This document shows positions 1-8,216 of a stretch of DNA of 64,000 nt, piece after piece; positions within the stretch are counted from its first letter, which is position 1; each line of letters opens with the position of its first letter. The notes beneath the pieces are model-generated. The model was given only the letters and a program-made list of their open reading frames with translations. It was not told where the DNA came from and did no database searches. Made by a program: the position numbers and the translations under genes. Location: contig JACKKN010000006.1 in assembly GCA_024236415.1 (NCBI GenBank), forward strand, positions 124,001-188,000, written 5' to 3'. This stretch comes from Hyphomicrobiales bacterium (GTDB lineage Bacteria; Pseudomonadota; Alphaproteobacteria; Rhodospirillales; JACKKN01).

Positions 1-119
1 TCGATCTCCCGTGAATGGCTGTTGTTGAGTTGGATTTTCTTATTGGGCGGGAACCTAGCGGTGCCGCGCGCCCCTGGCAAAGACCGTTTCGTGCTGCACC
101 GCAGCAGGCGGCGGGCCGG

Positions 120-1007
120 TCAGGCGCGGCCCTTCCGGCGCCGCTCGCGGGCGATCACGTACAGCCCGCCGCCGGTGACCAGGACCGCGCCCAGCACGGT
201 CCAGCCGTCGGGCAGGGCGCCGAACACCAGCCAGCCGAACAGGGTCGCCCACAGCAGCAGCGTGTAGTTGAAGGGCTGCAGCAGCGACGCCGGGGCGCAT
301 TCCAGGGACTTGATGATCAGCAGGTGGGCGGCGATGCCGGTCACCGAGATGAACCCCATCAGGGCCCAGTCCGCCGGCGCCGGCGGCACCCAGGCCGCGA
401 CCCCGAACGGCGCCACGGCGGCGCAGCCGATCACCGCCATCTGCACCATGGCGGTCTCGAAGGTGTCCCGGCGGCTGGCCAGGCGGGTCAGCAGGTTGTA
501 AAGCGCGTACAGCAGCGCGCACAGCAGCGCCAGCAGGGCCGCCGGGCCGAACAGCCCCTCCATCCCCGGGCGCAGGATCACCAGGGTGCCCAGGAACCCG
601 ACCCCGACCCCGGTCCAGCGCCGCGCCCCCACCTTCTCGCCCAGCAGGGGCACCGCCAGGGCCGTGGCCAGCAGGGGAAAGGTGGCCAGGATGGAATGGA
701 TCTCGGCCAGGCCCAGGTGGCGGATGGCGGTGGCGAAGATGCCGATCTCGGCCACCAGCAGCAGCGATCGCGCCGCCTGCAGCCACGGCCGCCGCGGCCG
801 CAGGGCCGCCGCCAGGCGCCCGCGGCGCCAGGCATAGGCAAGCGCGAACAGAGCGAACACGGCGTAGCGCACGGTGACGAACTGGGCCACGTGGTAGTCC
901 TGGGCCAGGATCTTGGTGGCCGTGTCCTGGGCCGCCAGGATGACCAGCGAGGCGAGGCAGAAGGCGATCCCCCGGCGGGGCGCGTCCCGGGGGGCGTCGG
1001 CGGTCAA
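120..1007 (-). CDS. DMT-superfamily EamA-type transporter
   Basis: Inner-membrane exporter-like protein of 295 residues. The chain is almost entirely hydrophobic, with about ten membrane segments in two EamA halves (roughly residues 15-140 and 150-285) and an arginine-rich C-terminal tail, the usual size and form of the drug/metabolite transporter superfamily. No in-frame ATG lies near the beginning; a TTG just 1 base after the xerC stop gives a full-length first EamA domain, so I use it as the start. The gene is the last of a DUF484-xerC-transporter run on the minus strand and is probably co-transcribed. The substrate cannot be inferred; members move amino acids, nucleotide sugars or other metabolites. 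Confidence 0.85.
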   Translation of the reverse strand: MTADAPRDAPRRGIAFCLASLVILAAQDTATKILAQDYHVAQFVTVRYAVFALFALAYAWRRGRLAAALRPRRPWLQAARSLLLVAEIGIFATAIRHLGLAEIHSILATFPLLATALAVPLLGEKVGARRWTGVGVGFLGTLVILRPGMEGLFGPAALLALLCALLYALYNLLTRLASRRDTFETAMVQMAVIGCAAVAPFGVAAWVPPAPADWALMGFISVTGIAAHLLIIKSLECAPASLLQPFNYTLLLWATLFGWLVFGALPDGWTVLGAVLVTGGGLYVIARERRRKGRA

Positions 1008-1008
1008 G

Positions 1009-1962
1009 TCACCCCTGGGCGCGCGGGTGGGCGCGGCGGTAGACGGCGGTCAGGCGCGCCACGTCGACGTCGGTGTAGCGCTGGGTGGTGGACAGCGAGG
1101 CGTGGCCCAGCAGCTCCTGGATGGTGCGCAGGTCGCCGCCGCCGGCCAGCAGGTGGGTGGCGAAGCTGTGGCGCAGGGCGTGGGGGGTGGCGGTCTCGGG
1201 CAGGCCCAGCAGGGCGCGCAGGCGGCGCACCTGGCGCTGCGCCACGGCCGGGTTCAGGGGCCCGCCGCGGCTGCCGCGGAACAGGGGTTCGTCGGCGGCC
1301 AAATGGTGCGGGCAGGCGGCCACGTAGGCGTCCACGGCCCGGCGCACCACCGGCAGGATGGGGACCAGCCGCTGCTTGTTGCCCTTGCCGGTGACCACCA
1401 TGGAATCGCCCCGCGGCGCCTGGTCCCGGCGCAGGGCCAGCGCCTCGCCCAGGCGCAGCCCGGCGCCGTACAGCAGGGTCAGCAGCGCCGTGTCGCGCAG
1501 GCCGACCCAGGCCTCGTCGCTGATGTCCGGCGCCGAGTCCACCAGGTCCAGCGCCTCCTCGGGCGCCAGGGCCTTGGGCACCGGGCGCGGCGCCCGGGGC
1601 GTGCGCAGGGTGCCCATGGCCGGGTTGGCGGCCAGGCCGCGCCGTTCGAGGAAGCGGAAGAAGCCGCGCAGGGTGCTCAGCGCCCGGGCCACCGAGGTGC
1701 GGCCCAGGCCGTCGCGCTGGCGCGCCGCCAGGTAGGCGCGGAAATCGGCCGGGCGCAGGGCGGCCAGGTCGTCGAGGCCGGGCGGCGCCCCCAGGTGCCC
1801 GGCGGCGAAGGCCAGGAAGGCGCCCAGGTCGCGGCCATAGCCCGCCACCGTATGCGGCGACAGGCGCCGCTCGTGGGCCAGCCAGTCCCGCCACCGGGCC
1901 ACCGCCGCCACCGTGTCGGCGGCGCAGGGAAGCCCGGCCGCTATTCCGGGGTCGCCAGCCAT
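1009..1962 (-). CDS. xerC: Tyrosine recombinase XerC
   Basis: Site-specific recombinase that, with XerD, resolves chromosome dimers at dif. The 317-residue protein has an N-terminal SAM-like core-binding domain (about 20-110) and a C-terminal catalytic domain with the full active-site set: Arg170 (GLRLGE), Lys193 (TGKGNK), His261 and Arg264 (HALRH), His287 (LLGHASLS) and the nucleophile Tyr296 (TQRYT). The ATG overlaps the end of the DUF484 gene by 22 bases, indicating translational coupling. Vicinity to a DUF484 gene is a conserved arrangement in proteobacteria. The domestic XerC is preferred over a phage integrase because of length, context and the absence of att-like features nearby. Confidence 0.9.
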   Translation of the reverse strand: MAGDPGIAAGLPCAADTVAAVARWRDWLAHERRLSPHTVAGYGRDLGAFLAFAAGHLGAPPGLDDLAALRPADFRAYLAARQRDGLGRTSVARALSTLRGFFRFLERRGLAANPAMGTLRTPRAPRPVPKALAPEEALDLVDSAPDISDEAWVGLRDTALLTLLYGAGLRLGEALALRRDQAPRGDSMVVTGKGNKQRLVPILPVVRRAVDAYVAACPHHLAADEPLFRGSRGGPLNPAVAQRQVRRLRALLGLPETATPHALRHSFATHLLAGGGDLRTIQELLGHASLSTTQRYTDVDVARLTAVYRRAHPRAQG

Positions 1963-2687
1963 CGCTCGACGCAGCGCTCCACCACCCGGGCCAGGAAGGC
2001 CACCAGCTCGGTGCCCTGGCGCGGCTGGAACACGTCGGGCTCGCGGGCGCCGATGGCGAACAGGCCCACCGGCGCCTCGCCGCCGGGCTGGATGCGCACC
2101 AGGGCGGCCGAGCGCACCAGGTCGGCGGCGGGGCCGAAAACGGTGCCGTCGTCGGCCATGTCCTTGCGCAGGGAGATGTCGCCGCCCTCGCCCAGCAGGC
2201 GGTCCACCGTGCCCGGCGTCAGCGAGTGCACGTCGGGCGCGATCAGCCGGGTCATGGGCGGGAAGGCGGGCTCGAAGCCGATGGTCATGGCGTCCACCCC
2301 CAGCACCAGGGGCAGTTCCTCGGTGACCAGGTGGAACAGGGGGTCCAGCCCCTCGGCGGCCAGCAGGGCCAGCACCGCGGCGTGGGTGCGCTGTTGCACC
2401 GACATGTTGGTGCGGCTGGTCTCGATCACGTCCTGGGTGGCGTCGCGCAGGTTGTCGATCTCGCCGCGCAGGCGCTCGACCATGAACTTCTGCATGTCCA
2501 CCACGCCGTCGCCGCGCCAGCGCTCGGGCCAGTCCATGCTTTCCAGCAGGTCCGGGTTGCGGGCCAGGAAATCGGGGTTGGCGTACAGGAAGTCGGTGAC
2601 CTGATCCTCGGTCACCGAAACCTCGTCCATCTCGTCCCCGTCCTCGGGCCCGTCCTCCAGGTCCTGTTCTTCGTGGGTCTGGGTCAT
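1941..2687 (-). CDS. DUF484 family protein
   Basis: A 248-residue cytosolic protein of the DUF484 family. It opens with a strongly acidic segment (residues 3-24), followed by the family signature VTDFLYANPDFLARNPDLL and a short coiled coil (about 45-75), then a GAF-like domain (about 85-240). Its biochemical role is not established. The family is typically encoded directly before xerC, as here, and the two genes overlap. It is divergent from priA across about 90 bases, which must hold both promoters. The ATG is the first in frame and precedes the acidic segment. Confidence 0.85.
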   Translation of the reverse strand: MTQTHEEQDLEDGPEDGDEMDEVSVTEDQVTDFLYANPDFLARNPDLLESMDWPERWRGDGVVDMQKFMVERLRGEIDNLRDATQDVIETSRTNMSVQQRTHAAVLALLAAEGLDPLFHLVTEELPLVLGVDAMTIGFEPAFPPMTRLIAPDVHSLTPGTVDRLLGEGGDISLRKDMADDGTVFGPAADLVRSAALVRIQPGGEAPVGLFAIGAREPDVFQPRQGTELVAFLARVVERCVERWLATPE

Positions 2688-2764
2688 GTCGGGTATCTCG
2701 ATCCTTCTGGTCGTACCGTCCCATGGGCGCGCCGCGCGGCATTCTATGGCGGCGCGCGAATCGC

Positions 2765-2770
2765 TACAGT
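2765..2770 (+). promoter_or_regulatory. Possible -10 element of a leaderless priA transcript
   Basis: The hexamer TACAGT ends 7 bases before the priA ATG, and no purine-rich ribosome site lies in between. If it is the -10 box, transcription would begin at or next to the start codon. The -35 match is poor, so this rests on position and on similar cases at the PIN toxin and TVP38 genes. Confidence 0.35.
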
Positions 2771-2777
2771 GTACCCC

Positions 2778-5009
2778 ATGCCCGATTCGCGCACCAACAT
2801 TGCCGCAGACGACCACCACAGGTTCACCGCCGGGGACCGGGTCAGCGTGCTGCTGCCGGTGCCCCTGGCCGGTCCCTACGACTACCTGGTGCCCGATGAG
2901 GACGATTTCGATCTGGCCCCGGGCGACGCGGTGGTGGTGCCGTTCGGCCCGCGCCGCCTGCGCGGCGTGGTCTGGGGCCCGGGCACCGGCGAGGTGGCGG
3001 CGGCCAAGCTGCGCCCGGTCGAGGCCCGCTGCGACGCGCCGCCCCTGCCGGCCGTGCTGTGCCGGTTCGTGGACTGGGTCGCCGCCTACACGCTCTATCC
3101 CCGCGGCGCGGTGCTGAAGATGGTGCTCAGCATGCCCGAGGCCCTGGACCCGCCGGCGCCGGCCACGGCCCTGGTCGCCGCCGACCCGGTGCCGGACCTG
3201 CGCCTGACCCCGCCGCGCCAGCGGGTGCTGGCCGCCACCGCCGACGGTCCGCCCCGCACGGCCCGGGAACTGGCGCTCGAGGCCGGCGCCAGCCCGGCGG
3301 TGGTGCGCGGCCTGGTCAAGGCCGGGGCCCTGCGCGAGGTGACCGTGGCGCCGTCCGCCGATCCGGTGCCCGACGGCGCCCGCCCCGGGCCCGCCCTGTC
3401 GCCGGCCCAGGCGGCGGCGGCCGGCGAGCTGGCGGCGGCGGTGCAGCGGGGCGAATTCTCCGTCACCCTGCTGGACGGGGTGCCCGGTTCGGGCAAGACC
3501 GAGGTCTATTTCCAGGCCGTGGCGGCGGCCCTGGCCAAGGGACAACAGGTGCTGGTCCTGCTGCCCGAGATCGCCCTGGGCGCGCAATGGCTGCTGCGCT
3601 TCCGCGAACGGTTCGGGGTCGAGCCCGCCCAGTGGCATTCCGAGCTGACCCAGGCCACCCGCCGGCGCACCTGGCGCGCCGTGGCCGAGGGCAAGGCGCC
3701 GGTGGTGGTGGGGGCGCGCTCGGCCCTCTTTCTGCCGTTCCCGGATTTGGGCCTGATCGTGGTCGACGAGGAGCACGACGCCGCCTTCAAGCAGGAGGAC
3801 GGGGTCGTCTACAACGCCCGCGACATGGCCGTGGTGCGGGCCCGCCTGGGCGGCTTCCCGGCGGTGCTGGTGTCGGCCACCCCGTCCCTGGAAAGCGACG
3901 TCAACGCCGGCGGCGGGCGGTATGCCCGCCTGCACCTGCCGGCCCGCCACGGCGGCGCCGAGGCCCCGGCGGTGCAACTCGTCGACATGCGCACCGACCA
4001 TCCGCCGCGCGACCGCTGGCTGTCGGCGGCCCTGTGCCAGGCGGTGGAAACGACGCTGGAGGCCGGCGAGCAGGGCCTGCTGTTCCTGAACCGGCGCGGC
4101 TACGCGCCCCTGACCCTGTGCCGCGCCTGCGGCCACCGCCTGCAATGCCCGCAGTGCACCGCCTGGCTGGTCGAGCACCGCCTGACCGGGCGCCTGCAAT
4201 GCCACCACTGCGGCCACACCGGGGCCCTGCCCGACTCCTGCCCGCAATGCGGCGGCACCGACAGCCTGGCCGCCTGCGGCCCGGGGGTCGAGCGCCTGGC
4301 CGAGGAGGTGCGCCGCCTGTTCCCCGAGGCGCGCCTGATGGTCGCCACCAGCGACACCATCACCGGCCCCCGCGCCGCCGCCGAGCTGGTGCGCCGCATG
4401 GAGGCGAAGGAGGTCGACCTGATCATCGGCACCCAGATCGTGGCCAAGGGCTACCACTTCCCCCTGCTGACCCTGGTCGGCGTGGTGGACGGCGACCTGG
4501 GCCTGGCCGGCGGCGACCTGCGCGCCGCCGAGCGCACCTTCCAGCTTCTCTACCAGGTAGCCGGCCGCGCCGGCCGCGCCGCCCACCCGGGGCGGGTCAT
4601 GGTGCAGACCTACATGCCCGACCACGCGGTCATGCAGGCCCTGGCCTCGGGCGACCGCGACGCCTTCCTGGCCGCCGAGGCCCAGGCCCGCCGCGACACG
4701 GCCATGCCGCCCTTCGGCCGGCTGGTGGCGCTGATCGTGTCGGGCCGCGACGAGCGCGCGGTGGACGGCGTGGCCCGGGCCCTGGCCCGCCGCGCCCCCA
4801 CCAAGGGTCCCAGCGGCGAGCCCATCCTGGTCCTGGGCCCGGCCCCGGCGCCCCTGGCGCTGCTGCGCGGCCAGCACCGCCGCCGCCTGCTCCTGCGCGC
4901 CCCGCGCGAGGTGGCGGTCCAGGGCCTGGTCCGCGCCTGGCTGGCCCAGGTCACGCCGCCGGCCAAGGTCCGCGTGCGGGTGGACGTGGACCCGTACTCG
5001 TTCATGTGA
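2778..5009 (+). CDS. priA: Primosomal protein N' (replication restart helicase PriA)
   Basis: 3'-to-5' DNA helicase that reloads the replisome at stalled forks. The 743 residues show the N-terminal 3'BD region (VLLPVPLAGPYDYLVP), Walker A GVPGSGKTE near residue 234, a DEEH Walker B near 328, and the helicase-embedded zinc region with eight cysteines as four CxxC pairs (about 447-492). Helicase motifs V/VI follow (GTQIVAKGYHFP, QVAGRAGR). The ATG immediately precedes a family-like N-terminus; an open frame extends far upstream but crosses the DUF484 promoter region. It is divergent from the DUF484-xerC genes and followed after 21 bases by a methyltransferase-like gene. Confidence 0.95.
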   Translation: MPDSRTNIAADDHHRFTAGDRVSVLLPVPLAGPYDYLVPDEDDFDLAPGDAVVVPFGPRRLRGVVWGPGTGEVAAAKLRPVEARCDAPPLPAVLCRFVDWVAAYTLYPRGAVLKMVLSMPEALDPPAPATALVAADPVPDLRLTPPRQRVLAATADGPPRTARELALEAGASPAVVRGLVKAGALREVTVAPSADPVPDGARPGPALSPAQAAAAGELAAAVQRGEFSVTLLDGVPGSGKTEVYFQAVAAALAKGQQVLVLLPEIALGAQWLLRFRERFGVEPAQWHSELTQATRRRTWRAVAEGKAPVVVGARSALFLPFPDLGLIVVDEEHDAAFKQEDGVVYNARDMAVVRARLGGFPAVLVSATPSLESDVNAGGGRYARLHLPARHGGAEAPAVQLVDMRTDHPPRDRWLSAALCQAVETTLEAGEQGLLFLNRRGYAPLTLCRACGHRLQCPQCTAWLVEHRLTGRLQCHHCGHTGALPDSCPQCGGTDSLAACGPGVERLAEEVRRLFPEARLMVATSDTITGPRAAAELVRRMEAKEVDLIIGTQIVAKGYHFPLLTLVGVVDGDLGLAGGDLRAAERTFQLLYQVAGRAGRAAHPGRVMVQTYMPDHAVMQALASGDRDAFLAAEAQARRDTAMPPFGRLVALIVSGRDERAVDGVARALARRAPTKGPSGEPILVLGPAPAPLALLRGQHRRRLLLRAPREVAVQGLVRAWLAQVTPPAKVRVRVDVDPYSFM

Positions 5010-5030
5010 GGAGGGGGGGGAAGGAAAACC

Positions 5031-5608
5031 ATGGACGCCACCCATGCCTGGATCGTCATCCTGGTCCACCAGGTCCTGTTTCTGGGCGCCTTCGCGGTCA
5101 AGAACGCCGTCCTGCAACGCAGGCTGGGTCGGCCCATCCGCGGCAACAACCCCGAGGCCGTGGCCGCCACCGCCTTCTTCGTCCTGGTCATCGCCGCCGC
5201 CCTGGCCATCGCCGTCCTGGAGCCGGGCTTCGGCCGGGTTGCGGTGCTGGCCGAGGGCCTGGCCTGGGCGCTGGGCGTCCTGCTGCTGCTGGCGGCCCTG
5301 GTCCTGGCCGTGGCGGCGCTGCTGCACCTGCGCGATTCCTGGCGGGTCGGCGTGCGCGAGGACGACGGGCCGAACTGGTGACCTCCGGCGTCTATGGACT
5401 CTCCCGCAACCCCTATTTCGCGGCCTACCTGCTCATGTTCCTGGGTTTCGCGGTGCTGCTGCAGAACGCCCTGCTGCTGGCGGCCCTGGCGGTGGCGTTC
5501 ATCCTGACCCACCGCATGGTCCTGAAGGAGGAAGCATACCTGGCGTCGGTCCACGGCGCGGCCTACGCGGACTACCGGCGGCGGGTGCCGAGGTACCTTT
5601 TCTTCTGA
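5031..5608 (+). pseudogene. Isoprenylcysteine carboxyl methyltransferase-like membrane protein, frameshifted
   Basis: The first frame gives 116 residues with about three membrane segments and the family motif SWRVGVREDD, then stops. The next frame, with no start of its own, continues with the conserved ELVTSGVYGLSRNPYF and the C-terminal segment ending YRRRVPRYLFF. Both halves belong to the ICMT/PEMT-type methyltransferase family, in which this junction is continuous. A single missing base near position 5370 (after the two GAC codons) would restore one protein of about 190 residues. It follows priA with a strong GGAGG site. It is either a genuine recent inactivation or a sequencing error; both halves otherwise look well conserved. 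Confidence 0.75.
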
Positions 5609-5620
5609 TCGGACGATACC

Positions 5621-6340
5621 CTAGCGGATCGCGTCCGCCTCCATGTCCGTCAGGCGGGCGGCGGTTTCGCGGTGGACGTAGACGGTGGTGCCCAGGTGGC
5701 ACTGGTCGGCGCGGGCGGCGAACAGGATGTGCCCGTGAGCCCGCGCCAGAGTGTCGATGGCCACCCGGTCCTCTTCGGAGTGGTATTCCAGCAAGAGCAG
5801 CTCGATGCGGTCCAGCACCGGGGCCAGGCTGCCCAGGATCTCCACCTCGCAGCCTTCCGTGTCCACCTTCAGGGCCAGGGGCGCGCCGGTTTCCAGCAGG
5901 GGTTCCACCACCGGCAGGGCGGCCCGGAATTCCGCGCTTTCGTGGACGCCGAAGGCGGCCTGGCGGCTCCGCTTCAGACTGCTGGTCTCGGACCCGGTGC
6001 CGCCCACGGAGATGTCCAGGCGGCCGTCCCGGTCCAGCAGGCCGGCGTGGTGGCAGCGGATGCGGCCGTGCGGCGCCGTGTTGCGGGCCAGGAAGCGGAA
6101 GGCGCGCAGGGTCGGCTCGTAGCACTCGATGGCGGCGTGGGGAAAGAGGGCGTGGAACCACACGGCGGCGGCGCCCAGGTTGGCGCCCACGTCCACCAGG
6201 GTGCGGATGCGGTCGGTCAGGAAACCCGGCACCGGATAGGCGGCGCCGGACAGCACCTCCCCCACCACGGCCAGGGTATGCTCGTCGCGCGGACAGAAAA
6301 AGGGGTGCCCGGCGCATTCGAACTGGACGACGTCTTCCAC
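5621..6340 (-). CDS. FkbM family methyltransferase
   Basis: SAM-dependent methyltransferase of 239 residues. The FkbM fold is seen as motif I VDVGANLGAAAVWF (about 55-68), the acidic strand end IECYEPT, and the family motif ALKVDTEGCEVEILGSL near 155-170. The start is a GTG preceded at 8 bases by GGAGGG; no ATG fits. FkbM enzymes O-methylate sugars or small molecules, but the substrate is unknown here and no glycan or polyketide genes are adjacent. It is convergent with the preceding frameshifted gene and divergent from the GrdB-like gene. Confidence 0.8.
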   Translation of the reverse strand: MEDVVQFECAGHPFFCPRDEHTLAVVGEVLSGAAYPVPGFLTDRIRTLVDVGANLGAAAVWFHALFPHAAIECYEPTLRAFRFLARNTAPHGRIRCHHAGLLDRDGRLDISVGGTGSETSSLKRSRQAAFGVHESAEFRAALPVVEPLLETGAPLALKVDTEGCEVEILGSLAPVLDRIELLLLEYHSEEDRVAIDTLARAHGHILFAARADQCHLGTTVYVHRETAARLTDMEADAIR

Positions 6341-6400
6341 GGCGGGGACCCTCCGGTGACCTGCGCCACTGTCCCGCGCCGGCGCCGGGGTGTCAAACGG

Positions 6401-6430
6401 TTGGGGGCCGGGCCCGCCATGGCCTATACT
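6401..6430 (+). promoter_or_regulatory. Probable sigma-70 promoter of the GrdB-like gene
   Basis: TTGGGG and TATACT are separated by 18 bases. The -10 hexamer lies just after an upstream in-frame ATG (6419), so a transcript starting here could not use that ATG. This supports the downstream GTG start, which has a GGGGAGG ribosome site. Confidence 0.5.
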
Positions 6431-6463
6431 GGCCCCCTGTGTCTGGATCGGGGAGGACCGGCC

Positions 6464-7339
6464 GTGGACTACGTGCGCTATATCGACAAGACCACCGAGT
6501 ACTACCGCCGCGAGGGCTATGCCAAGCCCTACCAGTGGGCCTGCTTCGACGAGGTAGCGTTCACGCCGCTGAACAAGCCCCTGGCGGAAAGCCGGGTGAC
6601 CATCGTCTCGACCAGCGACATCGCCGTGCGCGCGGGCGACGACGACCCGGCCGAGGAGATGTTCGTGGGCGAGCCCTACGTCATCCCCGCCGACACGCCG
6701 CTGGACAACCTGTTCAGCCGCCAGGAGCACTTCGACAAGTACGCTACCCACCTGGAGGACGTGGACAGCTATTTCCCCATCTCGCGCCTGCGCGAGGCGG
6801 CGGCGGCGGGGCGCATCGGGTCGATCGCGGCGCGCCTGCACGGGGTCCACACCTCGTACAGCCAGCGGCGCACCAGCGAGTTCGACGCGCCCATGGTGCT
6901 GGACCGGTGCCGCGAGGACGGGGTGGACGTGGCCGTCATGACCCCGGTCTGCCCGGTGTGCCACCAGACCATCTCCCTGGTGGCGCGGCACCTGGAGGAG
7001 AACGGCATCCCCACGGTGCTGATCGCCAACGCCCGCGACATCGTCGAGACCTGCGGCGTGGCGCGCCTGGTGTTCGTGGACTTCCCCCTGGGCAACCCCT
7101 GCGGCGAGCCCGGCAACCTGGCGCAGCAGCGCGAGATCTTCGACGCCGCGCTGGACCTGCTGGAAACCGCCACCGGCCCGCGCACCACCCGCGAGATGGA
7201 CTACCGCTGGCCCGGCGGCGAGGCGTGGAAGCGGCTCATCTTCTCCGACGAGCAGCCGTTCCTGGAGGGCGAGGCCCGCGACCACTGGCTGGCGGCCAAG
7301 GCGCGGTACAAGGAGCTCAAGGCCGAGGGTAAGGTGTGA
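6464..7339 (+). CDS. Glycine/sarcosine/betaine reductase component B (GrdB)-like protein with CxxC
   Basis: Soluble 291-residue protein of the GrdB/PrdB-like family. The conserved TPVCPVCHQ motif places Cys163 and Cys166 where the true selenoprotein reductases have selenocysteine and cysteine. The family N-terminus (VRYIDKTTEYYRREGY) is intact. No partner subunits of glycine or proline reductase are nearby and the organism has respiratory oxidases, so this is the widespread proteobacterial Cys form of unknown function, probably a thiol-dependent reductase. The GTG start is chosen for its GGGGAGG site and the promoter just upstream. A glutaredoxin-like gene begins 2 bases after the stop, suggesting a redox pair. 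Confidence 0.75.
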   Translation: MDYVRYIDKTTEYYRREGYAKPYQWACFDEVAFTPLNKPLAESRVTIVSTSDIAVRAGDDDPAEEMFVGEPYVIPADTPLDNLFSRQEHFDKYATHLEDVDSYFPISRLREAAAAGRIGSIAARLHGVHTSYSQRRTSEFDAPMVLDRCREDGVDVAVMTPVCPVCHQTISLVARHLEENGIPTVLIANARDIVETCGVARLVFVDFPLGNPCGEPGNLAQQREIFDAALDLLETATGPRTTREMDYRWPGGEAWKRLIFSDEQPFLEGEARDHWLAAKARYKELKAEGKV

Positions 7340-7341
7340 CC

Positions 7342-7596
7342 ATGGACGGCACGGAAGAAAGAACGGTCATCGTCTACTCGACCCCCCTGTGCGCGCCCTG
7401 CGAGGCCCTGAAGCGCTACCTCAAGGACCGCGGCATCCCGTTCACCGCCCGCGACGTCATGGTCGACGCCGAGGCCGCCGAGCGGCTGGAATCCTTGGGC
7501 ATCTTCACCGCCCCGGCGCTGGAGGTGGACGGCCAGGTCTACGCCGGCCCGGCGCTGGGCCGCGACCGGCTGGACAAGCTGCTGGGGGTGGGCTGA
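7342..7596 (+). CDS. Glutaredoxin-like protein
   Basis: An 84-residue thioredoxin-fold protein with the active-site motif STPLCAPC (Cys17, Cys20), the conserved cis-Pro strand TAPALEVDG and a C-terminal helix, matching NrdH/glutaredoxin size. The ATG follows the GrdB-like gene by 2 bases with GAGGGTAAGG upstream; a GTG 6 bases earlier would overlap the previous stop. Co-expression with a CxxC reductase-like protein suggests it may supply electrons to that protein, but this is inference. It lacks any signal peptide and should be cytosolic. Confidence 0.8.
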   Translation: MDGTEERTVIVYSTPLCAPCEALKRYLKDRGIPFTARDVMVDAEAAERLESLGIFTAPALEVDGQVYAGPALGRDRLDKLLGVG

Positions 7597-7620
7597 GGCG
7601 GCGGCCGGCCGGCCGCCCGC

Positions 7621-8028
7621 CTACTCGGCCGCTTCCCGGCCTTCCAGGTAGCCGCCCAGGCGCATGTCGGTCTTGAGGATGTGGTGGATCAGCCACTCGC
7701 GGATGAAGTTCGTGACCTCGGGGCCCAGGGCCTTGCCGCCGGCCAGCTCGCGGTCGAAGGCGCGGATCTCGTCCATCAGCGAGGCGTGCTGGCGGCAGTG
7801 GTAGTCCCGGTCCGGATAGTCCGCCCGCTCCATGATCTCTTCCTCGTGGCGGAAGTGGGTCGCCGTCTGGTCCATCAGGCGGTGCAGGCAGTCGGACATG
7901 TTGGCGTAGTCGCCGCCCTCGTCGATGCGCGCGATCAGGGCGTTCAGCAGGTCGACGAGGCTCTGGTGCTCGGCATCGATGCCGTCGTGACCCACGCTCA
8001 GGTATGGGTTCCAGTGTACGGGTGTCAT
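7621..8028 (-). CDS. Bacteriohemerythrin
   Basis: A 135-residue four-helix-bundle oxygen-binding protein. The di-iron ligand pattern is visible: GHDGIDAEHQ, then CLHRLMDQTATHFRHEEE, then HCRQHASLMDE, and a final HHILKTD. This is the canonical H...HxxxE...HxxxH...HxxxxD arrangement of bacteriohemerythrins. It likely stores or senses oxygen, or delivers it to membrane oxidases, fitting a microaerobic lifestyle with the cbb3 oxidase encoded 25 kb away. It is a single-gene unit, convergent with the glutaredoxin gene. GGGGGGAC precedes the ATG. Confidence 0.9.
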   Translation of the reverse strand: MTPVHWNPYLSVGHDGIDAEHQSLVDLLNALIARIDEGGDYANMSDCLHRLMDQTATHFRHEEEIMERADYPDRDYHCRQHASLMDEIRAFDRELAGGKALGPEVTNFIREWLIHHILKTDMRLGGYLEGREAAE

Positions 8029-8175
8029 GGTGTCCCCCCAGTGTGTAGACCCCTAAGTCGCCCTTCTTTCCCTCGAGGGCATTGGCGGGCAGTCTAGCAG
8101 CAGACGGACGCGGCCGCGAGTCGATATCAACCAAGGGTGGTCGGGGCCGCGATCGGCACCCGGCGAGCCAGGGAC

Positions 8176-8202
8176 GCGGCCCGCCGCGCCGGGGCGGGCC
8201 GC
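8176..8202 (-). terminator. Strong hairpin after the PIN/RHH operon
   Basis: A 10-bp perfect stem (GCGGCCCGCC with its complement) around a 7-base loop follows the RHH stop. There is no U-tract, so it is either a hairpin-only terminator or an mRNA-stabilising end. Confidence 0.4.
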
Positions 8203-8216
8203 GGGATTCGGGTGAA

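Noticed and set aside
1009..1962. Tyrosine recombinase as a phage or integron integrase
   Set aside because: Length, DUF484 partner and overlapping organisation identify the chromosomal XerC.
1941..5327. Very long minus-strand open frame across priA and the frames above DUF484
   Set aside because: High-GC DNA keeps antisense frames open; the product is Gln/His/Gly-rich low complexity, while priA on the other strand has full family motifs. Only the DUF484 end is real.
5365..5380. Programmed ribosomal frameshift in the ICMT-like gene
   Set aside because: No slippery heptamer or downstream pseudoknot is evident; a plain one-base loss or sequencing error is simpler.
5672..6463. Upstream extension of the GrdB-like frame, including an ATG at 6419
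   Set aside because: It overlaps the FkbM gene, and a TTGGGG/TATACT promoter spans the ATG. The GTG at 6464 has the ribosome site.
6950..6961. Possible selenocysteine at the GrdB-like active site
   Set aside because: The codon is TGC, not TGA, so the residue is plain cysteine and no SECIS is needed.
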